DNA from: Amycolatopsis roodepoortensis
GTDB lineage: Bacteria > Actinomycetota > Actinomycetes > Mycobacteriales > Pseudonocardiaceae
NCBI RefSeq assembly: GCF_014873915.1
Contig: NZ_JADBEJ010000004.1
Span: forward strand, 806,001 to 870,000
Direction: 5' to 3'
Length of the DNA stretch: 64,000 nucleotides
Every line of letters starts with the position of its first letter. Position 1 is the first letter of the stretch. This document shows, in pieces, positions 43,712 to 51,791 of this stretch. The notes beneath the pieces were generated by a model. That model made no database searches. It saw nothing but the letters and a program-made list of their open reading frames with translations, and was not told the origin of the DNA. Both the position numbers and the translations under genes were made by a program.

Positions 43712-44521
43712 TCAGCCGATCGCGGCGACCAGCGGGTTGTAGTAGCCGCCGCGCTGACCGGCGACGGTCGGGTGGTACGAGTTCACGATCGGCCAGGTGA
43801 GGCTGTGCAGGTAGTCGTCGGCCGACGAGCAGATGTTGTGCCCGGTGAAGGCGGGCCGCACGTCGACGAACTTCGCGCCGTGCGCGGCGGCACGGGCCGA
43901 GATCACCGACGCCAGCGTGTCGGAGCCCGAGTTGATCGCCGAGCGCTTGGTGTCGCTCAGCCCGACCGAGCACGAACCCGGCACCGTGTAGAAGCGCGGG
44001 TACCCCAGGACGACCAGCTTCGCGCTGGGCGCCTTCGACTTGATCTTGCTGTAGACGTTGTTCAGCAGCCCGGGAAGCGTGTTGTTCACGTAGTTCTTCG
44101 CGGTGTTGACCCGGTTGACGCAGGTCTGGTCGCTGCCGGTGGTGCAGGTGGTCATGACGTCGGCGAACCCGGCGTCGTTGCCGCCGACCGAGACCGTCAC
44201 CAGCGTGGTGCTGGAGGTGACGTTCGCGATCTGGTTGAGCACGTCGCCGGTGCGCGCCCCCGAGCACGCGACGAACTTGAAGGTGGTCCCGGCGTGGGCG
44301 TTCGCCCACAGCTGGGGATAGGCGTTGGCACTGCGCATGCAGTCGCCCGAGTTCCCGTAGCTGCCGGCACCGACGCCGGACGAGTACGAATCGCCGAGCG
44401 CCACGTAGTTGGTCGCCGCTTGGGCGGTGCCCGCGAGACCGAAGGTGGCAAGGACAGCGACCCCCAGGGCCGCACCTAAACGAGTGAAGGAAAGAGCTTT
44501 GATCCGAGCAGGGACGGCCAT
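43712..44521 (-). CDS. secreted SGNH/GDSL hydrolase (lipase/esterase)
   Basis: A 269-residue exported esterase. A signal peptide spans about residues 1-35 and ends ATFGLAGTAQAAT (AxA cleavage). The SGNH blocks are visible: block I GDSYSSGVGA (catalytic Ser), block II CSGARTGDVL (Gly), block III SVGGNDAGFADV (Asn), and the catalytic His near SYHPTVAGQRGGY (block V). Three Cys pairs fit the disulfides of Streptomyces-type lipases. The start at 44521 has GGAG five to six bases upstream. It is secreted and probably releases fatty acids for the nearby beta-oxidation genes. Confidence 0.92.
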   Translation of the reverse strand: MAVPARIKALSFTRLGAALGVAVLATFGLAGTAQAATNYVALGDSYSSGVGAGSYGNSGDCMRSANAYPQLWANAHAGTTFKFVACSGARTGDVLNQIANVTSSTTLVTVSVGGNDAGFADVMTTCTTGSDQTCVNRVNTAKNYVNNTLPGLLNNVYSKIKSKAPSAKLVVLGYPRFYTVPGSCSVGLSDTKRSAINSGSDTLASVISARAAAHGAKFVDVRPAFTGHNICSSADDYLHSLTWPIVNSYHPTVAGQRGGYYNPLVAAIG

Positions 44522-44635
44522 GGTCACTCCTTCGTGACAAGTTGACGAGAGACAGCATTACCAGGTGGTAACCCCACGCAAAAGGGTCATTTCCCCAGGT
44601 AGCCCACTTGGCTCAGGCTGGAAGTACGGCCGCCT

Positions 44636-44651
44636 GTTAGCGCTCGCTAAC
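44636..44651. promoter_or_regulatory. TetR-type operator GTTAGCGCTCGCTAAC
   Basis: A 16-bp palindrome with 7-bp perfect arms. It covers the -35 region of the TetR gene promoter: TTAGCG at 44637-44642, 18 bp, TAATAT at 44661-44666, then six bases to the ATG at 44673. This is the expected layout for negative autoregulation. Confidence 0.7.
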
Positions 44652-44672
44652 ACGCGGCCTTAATATGGCCAG

Positions 44673-45263
44673 ATGCCGGCGAACCCCACCCCACTCGTGA
44701 ACGGCGAGAAGGCGAACAGGCGCGAACAGATCATGGCCGCCGCCGCCGAGCTCTTCGCCCACCACGGTTTCCACGGCGTCGGCATCGACGACATCGGCGC
44801 GGCCGTCGGCATCTCGGGACCGGCGCTGTACCGGCATTTCCGCAGCAAGGACGCCATCCTCGGCGAGATGCTGAACTCGATCAGCCGCTACCTCCTCGAC
44901 GGTGGGACGGCGAGGGCGAGCCAGCGGGACGAGCCGGGCGAGGTTCTCGAAGCACTGGTGGATTTTCACGTCGACTTCGCCCTCACGCATCCCGCGCTGA
45001 TCACCGTCCAGGAACGCAACCTCGCGAATCTCACCGACAGTGACCGCAAACAGGTCCGGGCCCTGCAGCGCCAGTACGTCGAGGTGTGGGTGCGCGCGAT
45101 CAGCGACGCCGTCCCCGGCATCGGCGAACGGCAGGCGCGGTCGGCGGCGCACGCGGTCTTCGGGTTGATCAACTCGACGCCGTACAACCGCCATCTCGGT
45201 GACAGCGAACTGGCCGAAATGCTCTGCCGGCTCGCGCTGGGTGCACTGCACTCCGCCAAGTGA
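44673..45263 (+). CDS. TetR-family transcriptional regulator
   Basis: A 196-residue TetR regulator. The HTH spans about residues 12-58 (REQIMAAAAELFAHHGFHGV, then IGAAVGISGPALYRHFRSKDAIL). The C-terminal domain is of the TetR_C type found in acyl-CoA-responsive regulators. The mRNA is predicted leaderless, with TAATAT six bases before the ATG. Its own promoter and the accD1 promoter share GTTAGCG-type sites, so it probably controls the branched-chain acyl-CoA carboxylase operon; the ligand may be an acyl-CoA of that pathway. Confidence 0.88.
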   Translation: MPANPTPLVNGEKANRREQIMAAAAELFAHHGFHGVGIDDIGAAVGISGPALYRHFRSKDAILGEMLNSISRYLLDGGTARASQRDEPGEVLEALVDFHVDFALTHPALITVQERNLANLTDSDRKQVRALQRQYVEVWVRAISDAVPGIGERQARSAAHAVFGLINSTPYNRHLGDSELAEMLCRLALGALHSAK

Positions 45264-45320
45264 CCACGACCGGGTTTCGGCCTATCCCCACTTTTCCGTC
45301 CGCTGGTGTTTGATAGGCAC

Positions 45321-45818
45321 GTGGAGCCGGACAGGAGCGAGTACGAGCGGAGGCTCGTCGAAAAGGCGCAGCGTGCGCTCGTGGCGATCAGCCTCGGGGA
45401 GGACGCCGAGGCGCTCGACGAGCTCACGCCGACCGCCGTCGAGCCCCGAGCCCGCTCCGAAGAGACCAAAGAGCTCGTGATGATGCTCTTCGGTGAATGC
45501 AGCGCGATGGTGTCGACCCTCGGTGACGGCGGCAGCGCGCCGGTCAAGGTCCAGGTGTTCGACGAGGACGGTGAAGAGGTCTCGATCGACCAGGCGGACC
45601 CGCCCGTGCGGACGGCCGTGCGCACGCTGCTGGCCGAGGTGCACGGCAACAGCGAGGCCGCGCAGGAACAGGTCGAGATCGCGCTCGCCAACGCCGCGCC
45701 GGACGAGGTCGACAGCCTGGTGCTGCAGGCGCTGCGCTGGACGATCCGGCTGTCGGCGGAATGCCTGGACCGGGACCTGCCGGTGGCGCCCTGGATCTCG
45801 GACGCGGTGGCGGACTAG
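45321..45818 (+). CDS. conserved hypothetical protein
   Basis: A 165-residue acidic, soluble protein that I do not recognise. It has no signal peptide, membrane segment or metal motif. It is rich in helix-forming segments (EYERRLVEKAQRALVAISLGED near the N-terminus; AALRWTIRLSAEC-like helix near the C-terminus). TTTGAT at 45309-45314 lies six bases before the GTG at 45321, supporting this start and a leaderless mRNA; a GTG at 45306 in the same frame would fall before that promoter element. The 3' end opens into a repeat-rich gap. Confidence 0.7.
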   Translation: MEPDRSEYERRLVEKAQRALVAISLGEDAEALDELTPTAVEPRARSEETKELVMMLFGECSAMVSTLGDGGSAPVKVQVFDEDGEEVSIDQADPPVRTAVRTLLAEVHGNSEAAQEQVEIALANAAPDEVDSLVLQALRWTIRLSAECLDRDLPVAPWISDAVAD

Positions 45819-45838
45819 GGCGGGTAGCTCCGCCAGGC

Positions 45839-45891
45839 GTCGCGAAAGCCACTTTCGCGACGCCTGATGTCCCGAAAGTGGCTTTCGCGAC
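45839..45891. terminator. nested inverted repeat after hypothetical gene
   Basis: 19-bp perfect arms (45839-45857, 45873-45891) with a 15-base centre, 21 bp after the stop at 45818. The left arm continues as GTCGCGAAAGCCACTTTCGCGAC, a palindrome by itself with CCA apex. Same family as 9791, 46046 and 61521. Confidence 0.78.
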
Positions 45892-45958
45892 ACGCTTGCC
45901 GACGGCTTGGGCGACTGATCGCCGAGCTTGAGCGACTTCGGGAGCTGGGCAGGTTGCC

Positions 45959-46011
45959 GATGTCGCATTCGAGACGCTCAGTGTCCCCAATGCGACATCG
46001 GGGACGCTGAG
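45959..46011. repeat. interleaved inverted repeats (pseudoknot-like A-B-A'-B')
   Basis: GATGTCGCATT (45959-45969) pairs with AATGCGACATC (45989-45999). CTCAGTGTCCCC (45977-45988) pairs with GGGGACGCTGAG (46000-46011), with one mismatch. The four segments interleave and the last three abut exactly, the arrangement of an H-type pseudoknot if transcribed. It lies in the 550-bp gap between convergent genes. Confidence 0.6.
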
Positions 46012-46045
46012 GGACATCGGCTGGGCGCGCGAGCCGGCGGGAACG

Positions 46046-46100
46046 CGTTGCGAAAGCCACTTTCGCAACCTTCAACGTTGCGAAAGTGGCTTTCGCAACG
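46046..46100. repeat. nested palindrome, copy 1 of an identical 54-bp element
   Basis: 24-bp perfect arms (46046-46069, 46077-46100) and spacer CTTCAAC. Each arm is a palindrome with 10-bp stem GTTGCGAAAG and apex CCA or TGG. Bases 46046-46099 are identical to 61521-61574, spacer included. It lies in the gap between the hypothetical gene and metX. Confidence 0.85.
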
Positions 46101-46211
46101 GCACCTTTCCTCGCCAGTAGACGCCGCGGACCAGGCCGTGTCCTGTGAGTATCGCCTGGCGTGCTGACCTGCGGAAAGAGAGCGGGGGACCTTTGGTATC
46201 GCGGGAGGGGT

Positions 46212-46250
46212 GTGTGGATATGGGGACGTTGAGTGTCCCTATATCCACAC
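46212..46250. repeat. hairpin with GTGTGGATAT arms
   Basis: 16-bp arms (46212-46227, 46235-46250) with one mismatch and a 7-base loop, GTTGAGT. The inner part, GGGGACGTTGAGTGTCCC, shares its design with the GGGGACGCTGAG / CTCAGTGTCCCC segment of the 45959 element, so the two are related modules. Confidence 0.65.
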
Positions 46251-46308
46251 GGTCACCGCGCGGGGGACCGCGAAATCACTTGCGGGCACGGCCTAGCCAC
46301 CCCGCAAC

Positions 46309-46368
46309 GGACGACTCGCGTGTCCGGATTGACGACACGCGTGATCAGCCGGACATCACCCGTGTCGC
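46309..46368. repeat. 21-bp-period tandem repeat, short array
   Basis: Three diverged copies begin at 46309 (GGACGACTC), 46330 (TGACGACAC) and 46351 (GGACATCAC), exactly 21 bp apart, each continuing with CGTGT- or CGTGA-type sequence. The array ends at the stop of metX on the minus strand. The same 21-bp unit forms a longer array at 61280-61478. Confidence 0.65.
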
Positions 46369-47463
46369 CTAACCCAGCAGCAGCTTCACCAGCCGCCCGA
46401 TCTGCTCGACCTCGATCAGGAACGAGTCGTGCCCGTACGGCGAGCCGATGACCGCGAACTCCGCCCCGCCGATCCCGTCCGCGATGGCCCGCGACTGGTA
46501 CAGCGGGTAGAGCCGGTCACTGTCCACCCCGGCCGCGACCGTCCGCGCGGTGATCCGGCCGAGCGCGTTCGCGACACCGCCCCGCCCGCGCCCGACGTCG
46601 TGCGTGTTCATCGATTCGGTGAGCACCACGTAGCTGCCGGCGTCGAACCGGCGCGCCAGCTTCCCGGCGTGATGGTCCAAATAGGACTCGACAGCGAACC
46701 GCCCGCCGCGCAAGGGGTCTTCGCCGTCCTGATGGCGACGCCCGAAGCGTTGCGCCAGTTCGGCTTCGCTGCGGTAGGTCGCGTGCGCGATACGCCGCGC
46801 GATGCCGAGGCCGGCGTCCGGGCCGCCGCCGGGGACGTCGTGATAGTCGCCGCCGTGCCAGCCCGGATCGGCGCGGATGGCGTGCAGTTGCGGCGCGGAC
46901 CAGGCGATCTGGTCGGCCGACGCCTGCGCCGTCGACGCGAGCACGAGCAGCGCCGAGACCCGGTCCGGCTCGCTCACCGCCCATTCCAGCGCGCGCATCC
47001 CACCCATGGAACCGCCGATCACCGCCGCCCACCGGCCGATGCCCAGCGCGTCGGCGAGGACGACCTCGGCGCCCACCTGATCCCGCACGGTCACGGCGGG
47101 AAACCTGCTGCCCCAAGGTTTTCCGTCCGGATGCCGCGAAGACGGACCGGTCGAGCCCTGGCAGCCGCCGAGCACGTTCGGGACCACCACGAAGAACGTG
47201 CCGGTGTCGATCGCCTTGCCCGGCCCGATCAGGCCGTCCCACCAACCGGGGCTGACGTGGCCTTCTTCCGCGGGACCGGCGGCGTGGCTGTCACCGGTCA
47301 GCGCGTGCTCGACGAGGATCGCGTTGGAGGCACTGGGATCCAGCGTCCCCCAGGTCTCGTAGGCGAGCGTGAAAGGCAGCGTGCCGCCGGTTTCGAGCGC
47401 CTGGACGCCGGTGACGAAACGGCGGCGTCCAGGCGGCTCTCCCTCCCGCCACGCACCGGTCAC
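46369..47463 (-). CDS. metX: homoserine O-acetyltransferase MetX
   Basis: A 364-residue alpha/beta-hydrolase-fold acyltransferase that activates homoserine with acetyl-CoA for methionine synthesis. The nucleophile elbow is VIGGSMGGMRALEW (Ser). The oxyanion and substrate blocks are VLGGCQGSTGPSS and the catalytic D and H are in the late DSDRLYP and SPYGHDSFLIE segments. The GTG start overlaps the metY stop by 4 bp, forming a metY-metX operon. Its length and motifs are standard for actinobacterial MetX. Confidence 0.95.
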   Translation of the reverse strand: MTGAWREGEPPGRRRFVTGVQALETGGTLPFTLAYETWGTLDPSASNAILVEHALTGDSHAAGPAEEGHVSPGWWDGLIGPGKAIDTGTFFVVVPNVLGGCQGSTGPSSRHPDGKPWGSRFPAVTVRDQVGAEVVLADALGIGRWAAVIGGSMGGMRALEWAVSEPDRVSALLVLASTAQASADQIAWSAPQLHAIRADPGWHGGDYHDVPGGGPDAGLGIARRIAHATYRSEAELAQRFGRRHQDGEDPLRGGRFAVESYLDHHAGKLARRFDAGSYVVLTESMNTHDVGRGRGGVANALGRITARTVAAGVDSDRLYPLYQSRAIADGIGGAEFAVIGSPYGHDSFLIEVEQIGRLVKLLLG

Positions 47464-48761
47464 AGAGCGGCCTTGGCCGCCCGGAATCCGGCCTCGAGAT
47501 CGGCCTTGAGGTCCTCGATCCCTTCCAGCCCGACGGCGAGCCGCACGAGACCAGGCGTGACACCGCTGGAAGCCTGCTGCTCCGGCGTGAGCTGGCTGTG
47601 CGTCGTCGAGGCCGGGTGCACGATCAGGCTGCGCACGTCACCGATGTTGACCAGCTGGCTGTGCAGCTCGGTACCGTCCACAAAGGCCCGTCCGGCATCG
47701 ACGCCGCCGCGCAGGTCGAACGACAGCACCGCGCCCGCCCCCTTCGGCAGATACTTCTTCGCGGCCTCGTGGTACGGGCTAGACGGCAGCCCGGCGTAGT
47801 ACACCTTCTCGACCTCGTCGCGCTGCTCCAGCCATTCGGCCAGGGCCTGCGCGTTGGACACGTGCCGTTCCAGACGCAGCGAAAGCGTCTCGATCCCTTG
47901 CAGGATAAGGAAACTGTTCAACGGTGCGATCGCGGCGCCGGTGTCGCGCAGGAGCTGGACCCGGGCCTTGGCGGCGAACGCGCCCGGGCCGAGGGCCTCC
48001 CAGTACTTGAGCCCGTGGTAGCTCGGGTCGGCCTCGTTGAACCCCGGGAACCGCGCCGGGTCCTTGCCGAAGTCGAAGGTGCCGCCGTCGACCAGCACCC
48101 CGGCGACCGTGGTGCCGTGCCCGCCGAGGTACTTGGTCGCCGAGTGGACCACGACGTCGGCGCCGTGCTCGATCGGGCGCACGAGGTACGGCGTCGGCAC
48201 GGTGTTGTCCACGATCAGCGGGACCCCGGACTCGTGCGCGGCGTCGGCGACCGCGCGGATGTCGAGCACGTTGCTGCCCGGGTTGGCCAGCGTCTCGGCG
48301 AAGAACAGCTTGGTGTTGGGCCGGACGGCGGCCTTCCACTGCTCGATGTCGTCCTGGTCCTCGACGAACGAGACCTCGATGCCGAGCTTGGGAAGCGTGT
48401 AGTGGAAGAGGTTGTAGGTGCCGCCGTACAGCGAAGGGCTGGAGACGAAATGGTCGCCCGCGTTCGCCAGGTTGAGAATGGCCGCCGTCGTCGCCGCGCT
48501 CCCGGAGGCGAACGCCAGCGCCGCGACGCCGCCTTCGAGCGCGGCGAGCCGCTGCTCCAGGACGTCCTGCGTGGGATTGTTGATCCGCGTGTAGATGTTG
48601 CCGGGCTCGGCGAGGCTGAAGAGGTCGGCGCCGTGCTGGCTGTCGCGGAACACGTACGAGGTCGTCTGGTAGATCGGGGTCGCCCGCGCGCCGGTGGCGG
48701 TGTCCGGCGCCGCACCCGCGTGGATCTGCTTGGTCTCGAACGACCATCCGTCCGCGCTCAT
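47460..48761 (-). CDS. metY: O-acetylhomoserine sulfhydrylase MetY
   Basis: A 433-residue Cys/Met-metabolism PLP enzyme that makes homocysteine from O-acetylhomoserine and sulfide. The PLP lysine is in SATKYLGGHGT and the phosphate-binding block is FASGSAATTAAILNL. The length and the N-terminus FETKQIHAGAAPDTATGAR are those of MetY rather than MetB. AGGAG lies eight bases before the ATG. It is transcribed before metX. Upstream only a short hairpin (stem TTCGG/CCGAA on the minus strand) was seen, with no recognisable SAM riboswitch. Confidence 0.95.
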   Translation of the reverse strand: MSADGWSFETKQIHAGAAPDTATGARATPIYQTTSYVFRDSQHGADLFSLAEPGNIYTRINNPTQDVLEQRLAALEGGVAALAFASGSAATTAAILNLANAGDHFVSSPSLYGGTYNLFHYTLPKLGIEVSFVEDQDDIEQWKAAVRPNTKLFFAETLANPGSNVLDIRAVADAAHESGVPLIVDNTVPTPYLVRPIEHGADVVVHSATKYLGGHGTTVAGVLVDGGTFDFGKDPARFPGFNEADPSYHGLKYWEALGPGAFAAKARVQLLRDTGAAIAPLNSFLILQGIETLSLRLERHVSNAQALAEWLEQRDEVEKVYYAGLPSSPYHEAAKKYLPKGAGAVLSFDLRGGVDAGRAFVDGTELHSQLVNIGDVRSLIVHPASTTHSQLTPEQQASSGVTPGLVRLAVGLEGIEDLKADLEAGFRAAKAAL

Positions 48762-48839
48762 CGCGATTCTCCTAGCGGCTCAAGGGTTTCGGCTGTTGTC
48801 ACCGAAGCTAGCCCCGCCGGAAGGAGCACCCAACCACTC

Positions 48840-49238
48840 TCAGGAGGTGGGATTCCTTTCCTGAAGAGCGAACCTGTTGCCCTCCGAATCGGTGAACATC
48901 GCCCACCAGCCCCACGGCTGCTTCTCCGGGCGGGCGGGGAATTCGACTCCCTTCGCCGAAAGCTCTTCGTACGTCTTTTCGATGTCGTCGGCGTAGAAGA
49001 AGAAATTGCCCGTCGGCAATTCGTCACGCACTTCGAACCGCTTGAGGTCCTCCGGCGCGGTACTCAGGACGAGCGCCGTCGCGCCATCGGCCGACGTGAC
49101 CTCGACCCACCGGTTCCCCTCGTCGTCGTAGGGCACGTCGGTGGTGATCTCGAACCCGACGACCTCGGACCAGAACCGCTTCGCCCGTTCCTGGTCCCGC
49201 ACCCCGACGACGATCTTGTGCACGCCCTGGATCCCCAT
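48840..49238 (-). CDS. VOC-superfamily (glyoxalase-like) protein
   Basis: A 132-residue single-chain vicinal oxygen chelate protein with two beta-alpha-beta-beta-beta modules (GVHKIVVGVRDQERAKRFWSEVVGFEITTD and NFFFYADDIEKTYEELSAKGVEFPARP). Candidate metal ligands are the N-terminal His and a late Glu (DSEGNRFALQE). It may act in detoxification, or bind a drug as bleomycin-resistance proteins do. The start has AGGAG five bases upstream. It is divergent from a PadR gene over a 15-bp palindrome, so it is probably PadR-controlled. Confidence 0.85.
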   Translation of the reverse strand: MGIQGVHKIVVGVRDQERAKRFWSEVVGFEITTDVPYDDEGNRWVEVTSADGATALVLSTAPEDLKRFEVRDELPTGNFFFYADDIEKTYEELSAKGVEFPARPEKQPWGWWAMFTDSEGNRFALQERNPTS

Positions 49239-49251
49239 GCCGGCTCCTTTG

Positions 49252-49288
49252 TATCCATAATGGATATAACGAGATCGGAGTGTATAGT
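49252..49288. promoter_or_regulatory. PadR-type operator TATCCATAATGGATA and promoter
   Basis: A perfect 15-bp palindrome (7-bp arms, central A) at 49252-49266 lies in the 56-bp gap between the VOC gene and padR. It overlaps the -35 region of the padR promoter, whose TATAGT (49283-49288) ends six bases before the ATG. It lies 14 bp upstream of the VOC start on the other strand. PadR proteins typically bind ATGTnNNNACAT- or similar AT-rich palindromes, so this is a good candidate site. Confidence 0.72.
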
Positions 49289-49294
49289 TCCCGG

Positions 49295-49645
49295 ATGGCC
49301 GACGGCAACCCGCAGCTCACCCCCGCGGCGTTCCAGACCCTGCTGGCGCTCGCGAAAGGTCGCGCGCACGGCTACGCGATCATGGGTTTCGTCGACGAGG
49401 TGAGCGGCGGTACCGCCCAGCTCGGTCCCGGCACGCTGTACCGGACGCTCGCCCGGCTCGTCGCCGACGGCCTGGTCGAAGAGGCCCCGGACGCGAGCGA
49501 GGACCAGCCGCACGACTCGCGCCGCCGCTACTACCGGCTGACCCGCGCCGGCCGGGACGTCGCCGCCCGCGAGGCGGAGTTCCTGAGCAGGCTCGTCGCC
49601 GTGGCCGGGCAGGCCGGGCTGCTGAAGCGGGCGGAGTCGGCGTGA
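49295..49645 (+). CDS. PadR-family transcriptional regulator
   Basis: A 116-residue short PadR repressor. The winged helix includes FQTLLALAKGRAHGYAIMGFV and LGPGTLYRTLARLVADGLVEEA, and the C-terminal dimer helix is the segment DVAAREAEFLSRLVAVAGQAGLL. The ATG at 49295 is chosen because TATAGT lies six bases upstream. The GTGA overlap with the following VOC gene shows an operon. It probably represses itself, that gene and the divergent VOC gene in response to a small aromatic or toxic compound. Confidence 0.88.
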   Translation: MADGNPQLTPAAFQTLLALAKGRAHGYAIMGFVDEVSGGTAQLGPGTLYRTLARLVADGLVEEAPDASEDQPHDSRRRYYRLTRAGRDVAAREAEFLSRLVAVAGQAGLLKRAESA

Positions 49646-50079
49646 GCAGGCCGCTCGGTTTGACGCCGCATCTGTTCGTCAAGGCCGTCGACGCGTCGCT
49701 TTCCTTCTACACCAAGGCGTTCGGCGCCGTGGAGCTGTTCCGCAACGTGCTGCCGAACGGCGTCGTGCTGTTCGTGGAGGTCGCGGTCGGCGACGCGCGG
49801 CTGCTGGTGAGCCAGGAGATCCCGCAGCTGGACGCGCTCGCACCCGCCACCCTCGGCGGCACCCCGATGCTGCTGGTCCTGGAGACCGAGGACCCCGACG
49901 ACCTCGTGCGGCGCGCCGTGTTCGCGGGCGCCAGGGTGGAGGCGCCGGTCGAGGAGATGTTCTTCGGCGAGCGCTACGGCCGGATCATCGACCCTGACGG
50001 CCACCGATGGGCACTGACGACCAAACGGGAGCGGTTCACACCCGAAGACATCGACGCGAGGACGCCACGCGAGGTCTGA
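49642..50079 (+). CDS. VOC-superfamily protein (PhnB-like)
   Basis: A 145-residue VOC protein of the PhnB/YP_ type (LTPHLFVKAVDASLSFYTKAFGAVELFRN; VVLFVEVAVGDARLLVSQE; RYGRIIDPDGHRWALTT). The GTG start overlaps the PadR stop (GTGA), so it is made with the regulator. A second VOC gene lies on the other side of the regulator, so one PadR appears to govern two VOC proteins. Substrate unknown. Confidence 0.85.
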   Translation: MSRPLGLTPHLFVKAVDASLSFYTKAFGAVELFRNVLPNGVVLFVEVAVGDARLLVSQEIPQLDALAPATLGGTPMLLVLETEDPDDLVRRAVFAGARVEAPVEEMFFGERYGRIIDPDGHRWALTTKRERFTPEDIDARTPREV

Positions 50080-50115
50080 CGTGTGCGGTGGTCCCACCTG
50101 CTGGACAATCGCCGC

Positions 50116-51669
50116 ATGGTTTCCGTGCGCAGTGTCGTCGACCGGGTGGGGCCGACGCTGTTGCACGCCCTTCAGGTCCCCGAAGAGTCCCCGGCCGTCG
50201 GCGACGTCGTCATCGCCGAACCCGGCAACACCCTCGCCGCGGGCGACCTCGTCCTCGGCGTCGCGATCAACGAAACGCCGGACGCCGCGGAACTCGTCCG
50301 GCTCAGCGCGGCCAAAGGCGCCGCCGCCGTCCTGCTGAAACCGCCGCTCGCGGCGAAACCTTCGGTGAAACGGGCGGCGAAATCGGCGGACATCGCGTTG
50401 ATCGAGGTGCGCTCGGCGACGTCGTGGGCCCAGCTCGTCTGGCTGCTCAGGACGGTCCTCGACGCGCTGGCCGACGAGTCGGACGCGCTGGAGGACGGCG
50501 GCGGACCCGGTTCCGGTGACCTGTTCCGGCTCGCGGACGCCGTCGCTTCGGTGGTCGACGCGCCCGTGACCATCGAGGACACCAACTCGCGGGTGCTCGC
50601 CTACTCCGCCCGGCAGGACCTGACCGACTCGGCGCGCGTGTCCACGATCATGGGCCGCCGCATCCCCGACGACGTGCTCGCGCGGTTCCGGTCGCGAGGG
50701 GTGTTCCGCGAGCTTTCCCGCGGGCGGCAGACGATCTTCGTGCCCGCGCAGCGCGACGGCACCCTGCCCCGGCTCATCGTGCCGATCCGGATGGGCGGCG
50801 AGCTGCTGGGTTCGATGTGGGCGGTCGTCGCGGGCCCGGTCTCCGACGAACGCGCGGCCGCGTTCGCCGACGCGGCGCCCGTCGTCGCGCTGCACCTGCT
50901 GCGCCGCCGCGCGCACACCGATTCGCAACGCCGGGTCTCGGCCGAACTCCTGCGTGCCGTGCTGGAAGGGAAGGCCAGCCCGCGCAAGGCGATCGCGGAA
51001 CTCGACCTCTCCGAGGAGCCGCACCGGGTCGTCGTCATCGAGGTCGCCGGTGGCGACGGCCGCGACGACGAGGGCCTGCGGCTCGCCCTCCTCGAACGGA
51101 TCTCTCAAGGTGTCGGCAGGCGGCCGGTGGCCACCGAACTCGGCGGCGTGCTCTACGCGGTCGTCCCGGACGGCGACGGCTGGGACGAACTCCGGGCCGC
51201 GCTCGAAGCCCTGCCGTCGTCGAGGAAGGGCGGGACACCGCGGGCGGCCGCGGGGTCGGCCTGCGAAATCGGCGAACTCGCGACATCGCGACTTCAGGCC
51301 GACGAGGCGTTGGGGCTGCTCCGCGCGAAGCTGGTGCCCGGTCGCGTCGTGGTCTTCGACGAGGCGTGGACCGCCCTTTCACTGCATCGCGGGGCGACGG
51401 CGGCCAGTACCGCGAAGGTCGCCGAGCTCGGCCCGCTCGGCTTGCTGCGCGCGCACGACGAAACCCACGAGAGCGGCTACGTCGACACGCTCTACCAGTG
51501 GCTGCGCCATCCCGGTGACCCGCGCGCGGCCGCGAAGGAACTCCGGATCCATCCCAACACGCTGCGGTACCGGATGCGGCGGCTGCTCGACCTCGTCCCG
51601 CTGGACCTCGACGATCCCGACGTCCGGCTGGCGCTGCTCACGCAACTCGTTTCCCTGCGGTGGAGCTGA
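50116..51669 (+). CDS. PucR-family transcriptional regulator
   Basis: A 517-residue PucR/CdaR-type regulator. The N-terminal PucR domain (about residues 20-125) is followed by a GAF-like central region and a GGDEF-like degenerate segment. The C-terminus is the HTH_30 domain (YVDTLYQWLRHPGDPRAAAKEL, then HPNTLRYRMRRLLDLV). GACAAT ends six bases before the ATG at 50116, which supports this start over the GTG at 50083. Bacillus AdeR, a PucR-type protein, activates alanine dehydrogenase, and ald lies 2 kb away here; the link is only a suggestion. Confidence 0.88.
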   Translation: MVSVRSVVDRVGPTLLHALQVPEESPAVGDVVIAEPGNTLAAGDLVLGVAINETPDAAELVRLSAAKGAAAVLLKPPLAAKPSVKRAAKSADIALIEVRSATSWAQLVWLLRTVLDALADESDALEDGGGPGSGDLFRLADAVASVVDAPVTIEDTNSRVLAYSARQDLTDSARVSTIMGRRIPDDVLARFRSRGVFRELSRGRQTIFVPAQRDGTLPRLIVPIRMGGELLGSMWAVVAGPVSDERAAAFADAAPVVALHLLRRRAHTDSQRRVSAELLRAVLEGKASPRKAIAELDLSEEPHRVVVIEVAGGDGRDDEGLRLALLERISQGVGRRPVATELGGVLYAVVPDGDGWDELRAALEALPSSRKGGTPRAAAGSACEIGELATSRLQADEALGLLRAKLVPGRVVVFDEAWTALSLHRGATAASTAKVAELGPLGLLRAHDETHESGYVDTLYQWLRHPGDPRAAAKELRIHPNTLRYRMRRLLDLVPLDLDDPDVRLALLTQLVSLRWS

Positions 51670-51728
51670 TTCAACGACAAACTGTGCGACAACGAACACT
51701 TTGTAGTTCTACAAAACCGCGCCCAGAC

Positions 51729-51781
51729 GTCAGGAAAGGGTCTTTCAGGACGAGAAAAATCTTGAAAGACCCTTTCCTGAC
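51729..51781. terminator. nested palindrome between convergent genes
   Basis: 19-bp perfect arms (51729-51747, 51763-51781) with a 15-base AT-rich loop. The arm contains GAAAGGGTCTTTC, a palindrome with GGT apex. It lies between the PucR stop (51669) and the stop of the minus-strand small protein (51792). Confidence 0.8.
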
Positions 51782-51791
51782 ATCCGACGGT

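Noticed and set aside
48762-48839. SAM riboswitch upstream of metY
   Set aside because: Only a simple hairpin is visible in the short leader; the conserved core sequences of SAM-I, SAM-II or SAM-IV riboswitches were not recognised.
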